Origin: Methanocalculus taiwanensis
GTDB lineage: Archaea > Halobacteriota > Methanomicrobia > Methanomicrobiales > Methanocorpusculaceae
Reading direction: 5' to 3'
NCBI RefSeq assembly: GCF_024372745.1
Contig: NZ_VOTZ01000012.1
Coordinates: 1-64,000 of the forward strand
DNA: 64,000 nucleotides
Shown: positions 1 through 7,878 of the stretch, piece by piece
How positions within the stretch are numbered: position 1 is the stretch's first letter
Layout of the letters: each line of letters starts with the position of its first letter
Notes under the pieces: model-generated
Database searches by the model: none
What the model was told of the DNA's origin: nothing
The model's input: the letters and a program-made list of their open reading frames with translations, nothing else
Position numbers and translations under genes: made by a program

Positions 1-196
1 GGCGATCGGGGCTGTGCACAAACTCCCAACAGGAAATACCCTTTGGACAGAGTTTGCCTTCGTTGACGGGTGTTCGCTTATAAGGCTCAACACCGACAAC
101 CTTTCCGTTATTCACAACGAGGTTCAACCCGCAACCAACACCGCAATACGGGCAGGTGGTCGGGACATACCTCATCATTTCTCTAGTTTCATTCAT
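1..196 (-). CDS. fdhA: Formate dehydrogenase alpha subunit, 5' part (cut by window edge)
   Basis: The first 65 codons of an F420-type formate dehydrogenase catalytic subunit; the rest lies left of the window. The translation shows the N-terminal 4Fe-4S motif C-x2-C-x3-C (CPYCGVGC) and the fourth cysteine in KLCPKG, and aligns closely with the complete FdhA at 3696-5762. It starts at ATG 196; a later ATG pair at 174-178 is possible. It is a second, diverged fdhA copy: after CPKG it reads ISCWEFVH where the other reads VYAHEFVN. The family oxidises formate at a molybdopterin centre. Whether the gene is intact further on cannot be seen. Confidence 0.93.
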   Translation of the reverse strand, partial: MNETREMMRYVPTTCPYCGVGCGLNLVVNNGKVVGVEPYKRTPVNEGKLCPKGISCWEFVHSPDR

Positions 197-270
197 TTCG
201 ATACTCCATTTCAAATAATCTCAGCGAGTCACAAACACCAGCTTGAGATCACGTGTACTCAGAGTAACCA

Positions 271-280
271 CATATAAAAG
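271..280 (-). promoter_or_regulatory. TATA box of the left-edge fdhA
   Basis: CTTTTATATG on the minus strand, 75 nt before the fdhA start codon. It would place transcription start near 248-250, leaving a leader of about 50 nt. It is the best archaeal TATA-like match in this upstream stretch. Confidence 0.45.
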
Positions 281-291
281 AATACCATAAT

Positions 292-303
292 TTCTATATA
301 GAA
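292..303. promoter_or_regulatory. 12-bp perfect palindrome upstream of the fdhA TATA box
   Basis: TTCTATATAGAA is a perfect palindrome lying 12 bp upstream of the proposed TATA box. It is a possible activator or repressor site, but AT-rich palindromes also arise by chance in such DNA. Confidence 0.25.
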
Positions 304-692
304 GGTAAAATTAACCCAGTAAACAAATATCAAAGTATCGAATAATAACCCCAAACAGAGCCAAAAGCCCGTGCGCGTTTTGAAAGAATTGCAATATAAA
401 GCAATTACACAAACTTATTATATAAGTTGTAAAAACACTTATTTTCATATATCAATATCGATCATACCACGATCTCTTATATGAACCTAAAGAGACGATA
501 CGGGTATATTTATACTAATCACCAGAATACCCGGTTACTCAGAGCCATTTCGAAATGGAGATATGTAATTTATCAAGCAGACGTCCTGAATTAAACAAAT
601 AGAGACAAGATAACTCAAAAGTTGAATGGTTAATAACCAACAATTACCTTGATAGAAAAGATATTATGATGTATTTACCAAATAGTTGAGCT
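304..692. other. AT-rich intergenic region with inverted repeats, no gene seen
   Basis: No credible coding sequence. It contains three further inverted repeats: AATTGC/GCAATT at 387-406, whose loop holds the TATA-like string AATATAAAG; AACTTAT/ATAAGTT at 412-428; and TGGTTA/TAACCA at 627-639. This is probably the regulatory region between the divergent fdhA (minus) and FmdE-like (plus) genes. Confidence 0.4.
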
Positions 693-1328
693 ATGTTGAC
701 ACTCGACATACTTCCGGAAATAGAGGCATTGATGGATAAACAAGGTGTAAACCCACAAACAAAGGAACATTTATTAAAATGCAGTCGTTTCCACACCTTT
801 TCAGCACCGGGACTTCTCATCGGAGTATATATGACAGAATATGCTCTCGAACTGCTCAAGGCACAACCAGATGAGATTCTCTATGCAGTCAGTGAAACAC
901 ACAAATGTGCACCGGATGCATTACAGATTATCGCCGGTTGCACCGTAGGGAACAACCGGCTGAGAGTCATTCCCATAGGCAGATTTGCAATTACTATCAA
1001 CCGCAAATCATGGGATCCGGAAGTGGAAGGAGTGCGGGTGTTTGTCGATCTCAATAAGCTCAAACAGTATCCGATTATCAATGCATGGTTTACCAATGAT
1101 CCCTCATTTGATCATCATGGTAATGTAATGCCGCTCCTCGATGAGATCTTTATTGCAGGGAGGAAGATACTCAGTTATGAGAAAGTGATGGTTCAAACCG
1201 AAATCAAAAAGAAATGGAAATCCGTTACCTGCACTATGTGTGGGGAAACAGTGCCGGACTATCTTGCGCAGGGCGATCTTTGTATCAGCTGTGCAGGTAC
1301 GAACTATTTCCGGAAGATTTCAATATAA
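693..1328 (+). CDS. FmdE-like protein with C-terminal zinc finger
   Basis: A 211-aa protein of the FmdE family, named after an associated subunit of molybdenum formylmethanofuran dehydrogenase. Seen in the sequence: the core string KCAPDALQIIAGCTVGN around residues 71-87 (the family's C-DAIQ-GCT region) and a C-terminal zinc ribbon with Cys180/183/197/200. The usual N-terminal metal motif H-G-H-x-C-P-G is degenerate here (FHTFSAPG, residues 33-40): the second His and the Cys are missing. It sits between fdh genes rather than fwd/fmd genes. Function is not established; a molybdenum- or metal-linked accessory role is inferred from family and neighbours. No clear ribosome binding site. Confidence 0.75.
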   Translation: MLTLDILPEIEALMDKQGVNPQTKEHLLKCSRFHTFSAPGLLIGVYMTEYALELLKAQPDEILYAVSETHKCAPDALQIIAGCTVGNNRLRVIPIGRFAITINRKSWDPEVEGVRVFVDLNKLKQYPIINAWFTNDPSFDHHGNVMPLLDEIFIAGRKILSYEKVMVQTEIKKKWKSVTCTMCGETVPDYLAQGDLCISCAGTNYFRKISI

Positions 1329-1431
1329 ATACTTTTTTAGATGGGCTGGATAATGCAAGGCAGAGGATTGAAGGGCACTCCACCCTTAAGATAATACAGT
1401 AAGCAAAAAGCCCACTCCCAGCCAGATCTTT

Positions 1432-2259
1432 TCAGAGACAGGAATCTGAACCCCGAATTCGGTTCATGCCTGAATATATAACCGCCCGTGGCCTCCGCAC
1501 AAACCCGGCAACGGTGATATTCAGTTTGTTTGCCATATCAATGCCCGAACTAAACGGTGCATTATTTGATATGATAAGAGGGATACCAACGCGATATGCT
1601 TTCCGGATCATGCCAGCAGGAAGCCTGCCGCTGCATGTCAGGGAACAGGTGGAGAGTGAAGTGCCCTTTATCAGTGCCTTGCCGATTGCTTTGTCGATTG
1701 CAGTATGCCTCCCCATATCCTCGGCATATGCAACCAGATCTCCATTCATTGTAAGAATCAGTGCCGAGTGGGTGCCCCCGGTTTTTTTCCAGGTGTTTGA
1801 AAGATCATGCAGCCTGTCAACTGCTGAGAAGACCGCGTCAACAGGGAAGACGCACCCGTCCGGAAGAGCGGGAGCCTCTTCATCGGATCGGCCGGCATTC
1901 TCAGCCCCTCCTGAACTCCCAACTTCCAGATCATGACTATTAATACAAGCCGCATCGGATCTTGTCCGTATATCTATTGAAAGATCATCGATTCTGATCG
2001 AGTCAATCTCATGTATGCCCTGTAAAAACCCCTCATCAATGATAAAGCCAACTGCAAATTCCACAAGTTCATCCGGCGTTGCCACCATTGTCGTGCAATG
2101 CTCTCCATTCAGGAACAAACGCACCTGTTCCTCAATACAGATCGAAACGGCATCTGAAACAAACCGGGATCCATCAAATACAAGAACAGGATAATCCCGC
2201 GTCAGATCGCATTCTTTCCCCCGTGATGAGGATATTTTCAATTCAAATGCATCATTCAT
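1432..2259 (-). CDS. fdhD: FdhD, sulfur carrier for formate dehydrogenase maturation
   Basis: A 275-aa FdhD family protein. In E. coli FdhD passes sulfur from a cysteine desulfurase to the molybdopterin cofactor of formate dehydrogenase. Visible family motifs are TGGTHSA (160-166), EDMGRHTAIDKAIGKAL, SGRLP and the C-terminal GFVRRPRAVIYSG. The redox CxxC loop of the E. coli protein appears replaced by GSSGGA at 114-119, with only an isolated Cys105 nearby, so the sulfur-transfer mechanism may differ. It lies downstream of fdhAB on the same strand but has its own TATA box. Confidence 0.93.
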   Translation of the reverse strand: MNDAFELKISSSRGKECDLTRDYPVLVFDGSRFVSDAVSICIEEQVRLFLNGEHCTTMVATPDELVEFAVGFIIDEGFLQGIHEIDSIRIDDLSIDIRTRSDAACINSHDLEVGSSGGAENAGRSDEEAPALPDGCVFPVDAVFSAVDRLHDLSNTWKKTGGTHSALILTMNGDLVAYAEDMGRHTAIDKAIGKALIKGTSLSTCSLTCSGRLPAGMIRKAYRVGIPLIISNNAPFSSGIDMANKLNITVAGFVRRPRAVIYSGMNRIRGSDSCL

Positions 2260-2296
2260 CAGGTATAGTATGGAGAGAGAACATCATGAGCATTTC

Positions 2297-2307
2297 TTTT
2301 TATATTG
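2297..2307 (-). promoter_or_regulatory. TATA box of fdhD
   Basis: AATATAAAAAG on the minus strand, about 40 nt before the fdhD start at 2259; a start site near 2275 would leave a leader of about 15 nt. Together with the terminator at 2400-2432 it suggests fdhD is transcribed separately from fdhAB. Confidence 0.45.
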
Positions 2308-2399
2308 AGTTAATTATGTCAATTAAATGTACTCCATATTTACAATAATAGTGACCAGGAGGATCTGAGAAACAGATAAAAATAGACAAACAGAGAACA

Positions 2400-2432
2400 A
2401 TTTTTTAAAAAAATCATATGGGAGTATTCCCA
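2400..2432 (-). terminator. Terminator behind fdhAB
   Basis: Minus-strand hairpin TGGGA/TCCCA (2419-2432, 4-nt loop) followed by a run of seven T at about 2407-2413, directly after the fdhB stop. Confidence 0.6.
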
Positions 2433-2448
2433 CAATGTTTTCAATTCT

Positions 2449-3693
2449 TTATTCTTTGAAGACGTTGTCAAAGATCTGGTCTGAGCCTGTGTCATCAAGA
2501 CGCTTCCGCTCAACCCTCTCCTCGGCATAGGCAAGGACTGGTGGATCCATGTTGATACCGGGTGTGAAGCCAAACATCTTCTGAAGCTCAACCTGCTGGG
2601 CGTGCATGAAGAGTGCATTTGGAATATCCATCGCACAGAGTTCCTCGCACTGGCCACAGTTGATACAGGAGTCCGAGATGTGGGCAAACCGGATCATGTG
2701 GAACATGAAGCTTGGGGGCACCTGTCCGGGCTTTACAAGGTGAGGCTTCTTGGTGCTGCACTCGACGCAGTAGCAGATCGGGCAGTTCTCAATGCATGCG
2801 TAGCATTTGATACACTTTGAAGTCTCTTTCATGATCTTCTCAAGACGCTCACGGCCTTCGCCGAGCGCTTCGAAGTCATGCTGCCGCCACTTGTCACCAA
2901 GTTTCAGCATTGCATTCTCGACTTTGCTGCGGATTGCGATACCCTTTTCGTCTGCTGCTCCGGTCTCAAGAGTTCCTGCCTTTACAGCACCATTTACAAG
3001 GTTTGCTCCCTTCTCGGAACAGACCTCAACAAAGGTTGCCTTTCCGGCTTTGTCACCGATGACACCCCAGTTACCACAGGCAAGGTCTGCCTGGCGGGGG
3101 ATCTTCATCTTGCACCGGCGGCAGTTGCTCCTCCGGCCGTAGCCTTCTTCCTCAAGCTCATCGATGGAGATTCCCTTGTGCTGTCCATCCTTTGTGACAA
3201 TGATGAACTGGCCCTTGTCGATCTCCTCTTTCACAACGTCAGCTGGATCAACTTCGAACTTCTCCTTGATCATCTTCCGGGCAACAACCGGGGAGACTGT
3301 CCCACCACAGTTGACACCGATCATGATGACGTTGTCGAGGTTGATCTGGTTCCTCTTGGCAAGCTCATAGAATGCCATTGCATCGCATCCCTTTACGGGG
3401 ACGGCGATCTTCATGGTGCCTGCACCGCCGAGGTACTTCTTGATCATCTTCGGGATGAGCAATGTACCGCAGTGGAGGGATCCGGCAGATCCTACGATCT
3501 CAGCCGGATCGGTGATGAGTTCGAGTGTTGCATCATAGATGTCTGCTCCCTTCTTGACAGCAAGGACACCATCAACCATCTTGCTCTCAAGCGCGTACTT
3601 CAGGAGCGTGGATACTGCTCCTCCGCACTCACCTTTCTCAGCAAGTTCTGATTCCTTTGCCCATGCATAGAGCATATCGCCTTTTGCTACCAT
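2449..3693 (-). CDS. fdhB: Formate dehydrogenase beta subunit (F420-reducing)
   Basis: A 414-aa FdhB/FrhB family protein. It takes electrons from FdhA and reduces coenzyme F420 through FAD and iron-sulfur clusters in the cytoplasm. Visible: N-terminal FrhB-type domain with KGCDAMA (101-107) and CGGTVSP (129-135), CRRCK at 191-195, and two ferredoxin motifs, Cys294/297/300/304 with extra Cys308/312, and Cys343/346/349/353. It lies 2 bp behind fdhA, so the two are translated from one message. In related methanogens the FdhAB dimer can also feed electrons to heterodisulfide reductase. Confidence 0.97.
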   Translation of the reverse strand: MVAKGDMLYAWAKESELAEKGECGGAVSTLLKYALESKMVDGVLAVKKGADIYDATLELITDPAEIVGSAGSLHCGTLLIPKMIKKYLGGAGTMKIAVPVKGCDAMAFYELAKRNQINLDNVIMIGVNCGGTVSPVVARKMIKEKFEVDPADVVKEEIDKGQFIIVTKDGQHKGISIDELEEEGYGRRSNCRRCKMKIPRQADLACGNWGVIGDKAGKATFVEVCSEKGANLVNGAVKAGTLETGAADEKGIAIRSKVENAMLKLGDKWRQHDFEALGEGRERLEKIMKETSKCIKCYACIENCPICYCVECSTKKPHLVKPGQVPPSFMFHMIRFAHISDSCINCGQCEELCAMDIPNALFMHAQQVELQKMFGFTPGINMDPPVLAYAEERVERKRLDDTGSDQIFDNVFKE

Positions 3694-3695
3694 CT

Positions 3696-5762
3696 TCAGG
3701 CCTCCTGTATCTTCTCAATCTTTATAGCACAGGCCTTGAACTCCGGAATCTTTGCGATCGGGTCAAGTGCGTTGTTGGTCAGGACGTTTGCCGCACATTC
3801 TGCAAAGTGGAACGGCATGAACATCACACCCTTCATGATCTCCTCTGTCACGCGGGCAGGCACCTTGATCTCGCCACGGCGGGTCTTTGCGACCACCATC
3901 TCGCCATCAGCAACACCGAGATCGTGTGCATCTTCAGTATTGATCTCGATCCAGCCGGTCGGAACCTCGCTCTCAAGCGATGCGGAACGACGGGTCATTG
4001 AACCGGTATGCCAGTGGAACAGGGTTCTGCCGGTTGTGAAGATATATGGGTATTCTGCATCCGGAACTTCGGCCGGGTACTTGAACTCGATCGGGAAGAA
4101 GACTCCAAGGCCATCAGGGTGCGAGAACTTGCCGATATGCAGGATTGGTGTACCTGCATGCTCAGTTGTCGGGCAGGGCCAGTGCAGCGCTTCGGGCTTG
4201 CGGAGACGCTCGTAGTTCATACCGCCATAGGATGGCGTGACTTTAGCGATCTCATTGAAGACGTCTTCAGCACTCTGCCATGGGAACTGGCCTGCATACC
4301 CCATCTTTGCCGAGAGTTCGGCGAGGATCTGCCAGTCGAGTTTGGCCTGGCCGGGCGGATCCTGGGCTTTCCGCCACATCTGGACACGCCGCTCGGTCGA
4401 GGTCTGGGTGCCGTCCTTCTCGGCATAGCAGGTTGCGGGAAGCACGACATCCGCAAGCTGGGCGGTCTCGGTCAGGAAGATATCCTGCACAACGAGGAAC
4501 TCAAGGCTTTTTATTGCGTGTTCGACATGTGTCAGGTCAGGGTCGGAGAGCATCGGGTTCTCGCCCATGATGTACATTGCTTTCAGCTCACCGGGTTTCT
4601 CGGTTAAGACATCCATCATGGTGGTGACTTCATACCCGTTCTTTGGTTCGCAGATACCGTCGGGGAAGCCCCAGGCATCCGAGAACTTCTTGTGGGCGGC
4701 TTCATCGATCACCTTCTGGTATCCGGTGAAGACGACAGGGAGTGCTCCCATGTCACAGGCGCCCTGCACGTTGTTCTGGCCACGGAGCGCGTTCACGCCG
4801 GCACCGGGTTTGCCGAGGTTGCCACAGAGCATCTGGATGTTGGCAACCGATTTGACGTTGTCGACACCAACGGTGTGCTGCGTGATACCCATCGAGTACA
4901 GGATCGCGGTTGCACCGGATTTCGCAATCCACTCAGCGGCGGTCTTCAGCTGGTCAACGGGGATGCCTGAGATCTTTGAGACGTTCTCGAGGCTGTAGTC
5001 GGGCTTCATAACGACTGCTTTCAGCGCTTCAAAGTCTTTTGTCCGGTTGGCGATGAACTCCTTGTCTTCCCAGCCGTTTCTGATGATCTCCTGCATCAGG
5101 CCGTTGAGAATAGCAACATCACTGCCGGATCTAAACTGCATGTACAGGTCAGCCTGTTTGCCGGTCGGGGTGAGACGGGGGTCGGCGTAGATGATCTTCG
5201 CACCGTTCTTCTTTGCCTGCATGACTCGGCGCCCAATAAGCGGGTGCTGTTCGAAGGTGTTGCTCCCGATGATGAAGACGCATTTCGACTGGGCGATGTC
5301 GCCGATCGAGTTGGTCATTGCACCGGACCCGAATGTCGCAGCAAGGCCGGCAACGGTCGAGGCGTGGCAGAGACGGGCACAGTGGTCGATGTGGCGGGTC
5401 TTTAAGACACCGCGGGCGAACTTCATGATCGCGTAGTTGTCCTCGTTCGAGGTTCTTGCAGAGGCAAGCACCGCCATCTCATCTGCCTTGTACGACTTCA
5501 GTTTCTGGGCGATCAGGTCATATGCCTCGTCCCAGCTGGCTTCGACGAACTTTCCATCTTTCTTGATGAGAGGAGTGGTCAGCCGGTCTTCGCGGTTCAC
5601 GAACTCGTGGGCATACACGCCCTTTGGACAGAGTTTTCCCTCATTGACAGGGGAACGCTGGTAGGGGGCGACGCCCGTGACCTTGCCGTCAACGACGACG
5701 AGGTTGAATGTGCATCCTGTCCCGCAGTACGGGCAGGTCGTTGGTACATATTTCATTTCCAT
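3696..5762 (-). CDS. fdhA: Formate dehydrogenase alpha subunit (catalytic)
   Basis: A 688-aa molybdopterin oxidoreductase. It oxidises formate to CO2 and passes electrons to FdhB. Visible: one 4Fe-4S site (Cys10, 13, 17, 45) and the active-site segment HCARLCHASTVAGL, in which Cys132 takes the place of the selenocysteine of E. coli FdhH; no in-frame TGA is used. Full family length. ATG 5762 is chosen because GAGGTAAG lies a few bases upstream; the in-frame ATG two codons later is possible. A second copy begins at the left edge of the window, so the organism carries at least two fdhA genes. Confidence 0.98.
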   Translation of the reverse strand: MEMKYVPTTCPYCGTGCTFNLVVVDGKVTGVAPYQRSPVNEGKLCPKGVYAHEFVNREDRLTTPLIKKDGKFVEASWDEAYDLIAQKLKSYKADEMAVLASARTSNEDNYAIMKFARGVLKTRHIDHCARLCHASTVAGLAATFGSGAMTNSIGDIAQSKCVFIIGSNTFEQHPLIGRRVMQAKKNGAKIIYADPRLTPTGKQADLYMQFRSGSDVAILNGLMQEIIRNGWEDKEFIANRTKDFEALKAVVMKPDYSLENVSKISGIPVDQLKTAAEWIAKSGATAILYSMGITQHTVGVDNVKSVANIQMLCGNLGKPGAGVNALRGQNNVQGACDMGALPVVFTGYQKVIDEAAHKKFSDAWGFPDGICEPKNGYEVTTMMDVLTEKPGELKAMYIMGENPMLSDPDLTHVEHAIKSLEFLVVQDIFLTETAQLADVVLPATCYAEKDGTQTSTERRVQMWRKAQDPPGQAKLDWQILAELSAKMGYAGQFPWQSAEDVFNEIAKVTPSYGGMNYERLRKPEALHWPCPTTEHAGTPILHIGKFSHPDGLGVFFPIEFKYPAEVPDAEYPYIFTTGRTLFHWHTGSMTRRSASLESEVPTGWIEINTEDAHDLGVADGEMVVAKTRRGEIKVPARVTEEIMKGVMFMPFHFAECAANVLTNNALDPIAKIPEFKACAIKIEKIQEA

Positions 5763-5803
5763 GGTTAACTTACCTCGGATAACTCTACATTATTAATCGA
5801 GAG

Positions 5804-5813
5804 TATTTATAGG
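5804..5813 (-). promoter_or_regulatory. TATA box of fdhAB
   Basis: CCTATAAATA on the minus strand, 42 nt before the fdhA start. It would give a transcription start near 5780 and a short leader carrying the GAGGTAAG ribosome binding site. Confidence 0.55.
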
Positions 5814-5914
5814 TAGCCATTTTTCTCTAAAATATGATGAATATCGGTGGAAGATGCAGAGAAAAACCGAAAAGAGAGAATACTAATTGTTGAAACGCAC
5901 CATCTACAATTCAG

Positions 5915-6622
5915 ATGATTGTCATCCACATCTTCGGAAGATCAAATACCGGGAAAACCACCCTTGTAGAGTGTTTATGCAGGCAGCTTGCCGCAAAGGG
6001 CCGTGTCGAGACGATCAAACACAGCGGACACCACCCACTTGCTCTTGAGGAGGGGAAAGATACCACCCTGCATTTCCGGGCAGGGGCATCAGGGACCTGT
6101 GCCATTGATGAAGAGAAGAGCATTCTGATCCTTGCAGATCAACGCCTGACCAACGCTCTTGATGCCGCATCTGACAGGGGAGCAGAGTACTGTATTGTGG
6201 AGGGTTTTAAGAACATACCCCTTCCGGGCATTGCCCTTGGAGACCTCGAAGGCAACTACATTCTGATGAGGAATCCAACGCCTGAGGAGGTCCTCCTCAA
6301 CCTCAGCCTTTTTCCGACATGGTACACCCCAAAGGCTGTTCTGGACAGGCTGCTGCATGACACCGGACCAGGAACATATGGCAGTCTGCTGATCCTGCAT
6401 GGAGTTACCAATAAAGCACTTCAGGACGTTGCAGAGGTAGCTGGCAGAGCTCCCGGCATAACGGGATCTGATGGGAGATTATTGAACATTGGCTTCAAAG
6501 AAGCCTTTGGAGAGGAGATTGGATGCCTTGCATTAGTGGGAAAATCCATGAGAGCCGTTACAACAACGCTCAATCAATGTGTAGAACTTCTCAGCGATGC
6601 AGAAGATGATAGGAGTTATTAG
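5915..6622 (+). CDS. mobB: MobB-like molybdopterin cofactor protein
   Basis: A 235-aa P-loop protein of the MobB family, involved in making the guanine dinucleotide form of molybdopterin carried by formate dehydrogenase and formylmethanofuran dehydrogenase. Visible: Walker A GRSNTGKTT (8-16), then ETIKHSGHHP (about 32-41), the MobB substrate loop, and the VEGFKN segment. The last 80 or so residues form an extra domain I do not recognise. It is divergent from fdhAB, which makes a cofactor role for Fdh likely. The next gene follows 23 bp behind. Confidence 0.85.
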   Translation: MIVIHIFGRSNTGKTTLVECLCRQLAAKGRVETIKHSGHHPLALEEGKDTTLHFRAGASGTCAIDEEKSILILADQRLTNALDAASDRGAEYCIVEGFKNIPLPGIALGDLEGNYILMRNPTPEEVLLNLSLFPTWYTPKAVLDRLLHDTGPGTYGSLLILHGVTNKALQDVAEVAGRAPGITGSDGRLLNIGFKEAFGEEIGCLALVGKSMRAVTTTLNQCVELLSDAEDDRSY

Positions 6623-6645
6623 TATAGAAACGAAGGAGGTACCAT

Positions 6646-7542
6646 ATGGAGATCGAGCGAGACACCGGAATGCACACCCGCGGAGGTGTGATCACCGAGA
6701 GGAACAGCGATTTCTGCTGTGTCAGGATCAGGCTTCCGGCAGGCATCATCACGCCAACACAACTGTCAGGGATTGCACGGATCACTGAGGAATATGGAGC
6801 AGGCACCGCCCACCTCACCACCCGGCAGACAATGGAGATCCCGCATGTCAAAATCGAAGATCTCGAGGCACTTGGAAGAGCGCTTGAAGAGAACGGCACA
6901 CCAGTAGGATCCGAGAGAGAAGAGATCGTCAATATCACCGCATGCCCCGGAATCGACCGGTGCAGGCTCGCAAATATCGACTCGATCGGTATCGCCCTTG
7001 AGATAGACAGGAAATATTTTGCTAAAAATATGCCGGTCAGGGTTAGAGTAGCCGTTTCTGCCTGCCCAAACAGCTGTGTATCAGAGCGGCTCTGCGAGAT
7101 TGGCATCACCGGAGTCCGGCAGCCAATCAGAAACCCCGGACTCTGCACAGGCTGCGGCACCTGCGTCAATTTCTGTAAAGAAGGAGCTCTTTTCGTGAAG
7201 AGAGGAGAGATTGTACTGGATCGCCAGAAGTGCATCGACTGTGGAAACTGCATTCATATCTGCCCGTTCCATATTATAAAAGGCGATCCGCCTGCGTACC
7301 TGATCTCCGTCGGAGGCAGGCGTGGGAGGCACCCGATGCCCAGCCGCCCCCTGGTTACGGTAAGGACGATCGATGATACACAGGCGGTCATAGATATGAT
7401 CGTCACCTGGATCTATCGGAAGGCATGGGATGGGCGCCTCCTTGGAGATCAGCTCGATGAAATAGGGTTCGATTCGCTTAAAAAAAGTGTTCTGGAGAAG
7501 ATTTTACCGGAGAACATCGTATCCGGCCCGGAGATATCCTGA
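6646..7542 (+). CDS. Small sulfite-reductase-like siroheme/ferredoxin protein
   Basis: A 298-aa protein of the nitrite/sulfite reductase superfamily. An N-terminal ferredoxin-like half domain (LTTRQTMEIPHV, about 57-68) is followed by the siroheme-4Fe-4S motif C-x5-C-x33-C-x3-C (Cys100, 106, 140, 144) and then two 4Fe-4S ferredoxin motifs (Cys167/170/173/177 and Cys196/199/202/206). A strong ribosome binding site GAAGGAGG sits just before ATG 6646. It is single-subunit and short, like the dissimilatory sulfite-reductase-like proteins widespread in methanogens whose substrates are mostly unknown. Its place behind mobB and before mcr suggests a role in redox or C1 metabolism; this is inference. 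Confidence 0.85.
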   Translation: MEIERDTGMHTRGGVITERNSDFCCVRIRLPAGIITPTQLSGIARITEEYGAGTAHLTTRQTMEIPHVKIEDLEALGRALEENGTPVGSEREEIVNITACPGIDRCRLANIDSIGIALEIDRKYFAKNMPVRVRVAVSACPNSCVSERLCEIGITGVRQPIRNPGLCTGCGTCVNFCKEGALFVKRGEIVLDRQKCIDCGNCIHICPFHIIKGDPPAYLISVGGRRGRHPMPSRPLVTVRTIDDTQAVIDMIVTWIYRKAWDGRLLGDQLDEIGFDSLKKSVLEKILPENIVSGPEIS

Positions 7543-7629
7543 TCCTCGGGAGCGCAGAGATATGTAGGATGAGGTGTTGGTATTACAACATACATAGTTG
7601 TACAAATGTCTCAATATAATCTTACTATC

Positions 7630-7693
7630 GTTCAGTGAAAAACTGAACATCGTTCCTATATTTGAATATTACCCCTTTTTTTATTTTTATTTT
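7630..7693 (+). terminator. Hairpin and T-rich terminator before mcr
   Basis: Stem GTTCAGT/ACTGAAC (7630-7648, loop GAAAA), then a long T-rich stretch at 7673-7693. This type of oligo-T run ends archaeal transcripts. It separates the sulfite-reductase-like gene from mcr. Confidence 0.5.
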
Positions 7694-7703
7694 ACATCTA
7701 GAG

Positions 7704-7713
7704 ATAATATATT
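7704..7713 (+). promoter_or_regulatory. Candidate mcr promoter and leader
   Basis: ATAATATATT is the strongest TATA-like string before mcrB. It predicts a start near 7735-7740 and a leader of about 140 nt. Within that leader a GC-rich hairpin GTCCC-AGAG-GGGAC (7766-7779) stands out in AT-rich sequence. Upstream, CAACATACATAGTTG (about 7586-7600) forms an inverted repeat. The remainder of 7543-7878 holds no gene. Confidence 0.4.
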
Positions 7714-7878
7714 CCCCGAAGATGAAAAGACAACACTTATATTCTGAGATACGGTATTATTCAATGTCCCAGAGGGGACGTGCCAATCATCATCAGTACC
7801 CAATTCAGTGACATCTTTTAGCATTCAGCATTCAATGACCGGAATGTATCAAATCAAACGGTATTTGGAGGAAAATTT

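Noticed and set aside
2602-3651. Plus-strand reading frames opposite fdhB
   Set aside because: They are antisense shadows of a strongly biased coding region, with no domain and no ribosome binding site.
3696-5762. Selenocysteine formate dehydrogenase
   Set aside because: The active-site codon encodes Cys132, and no in-frame TGA interrupts the gene.
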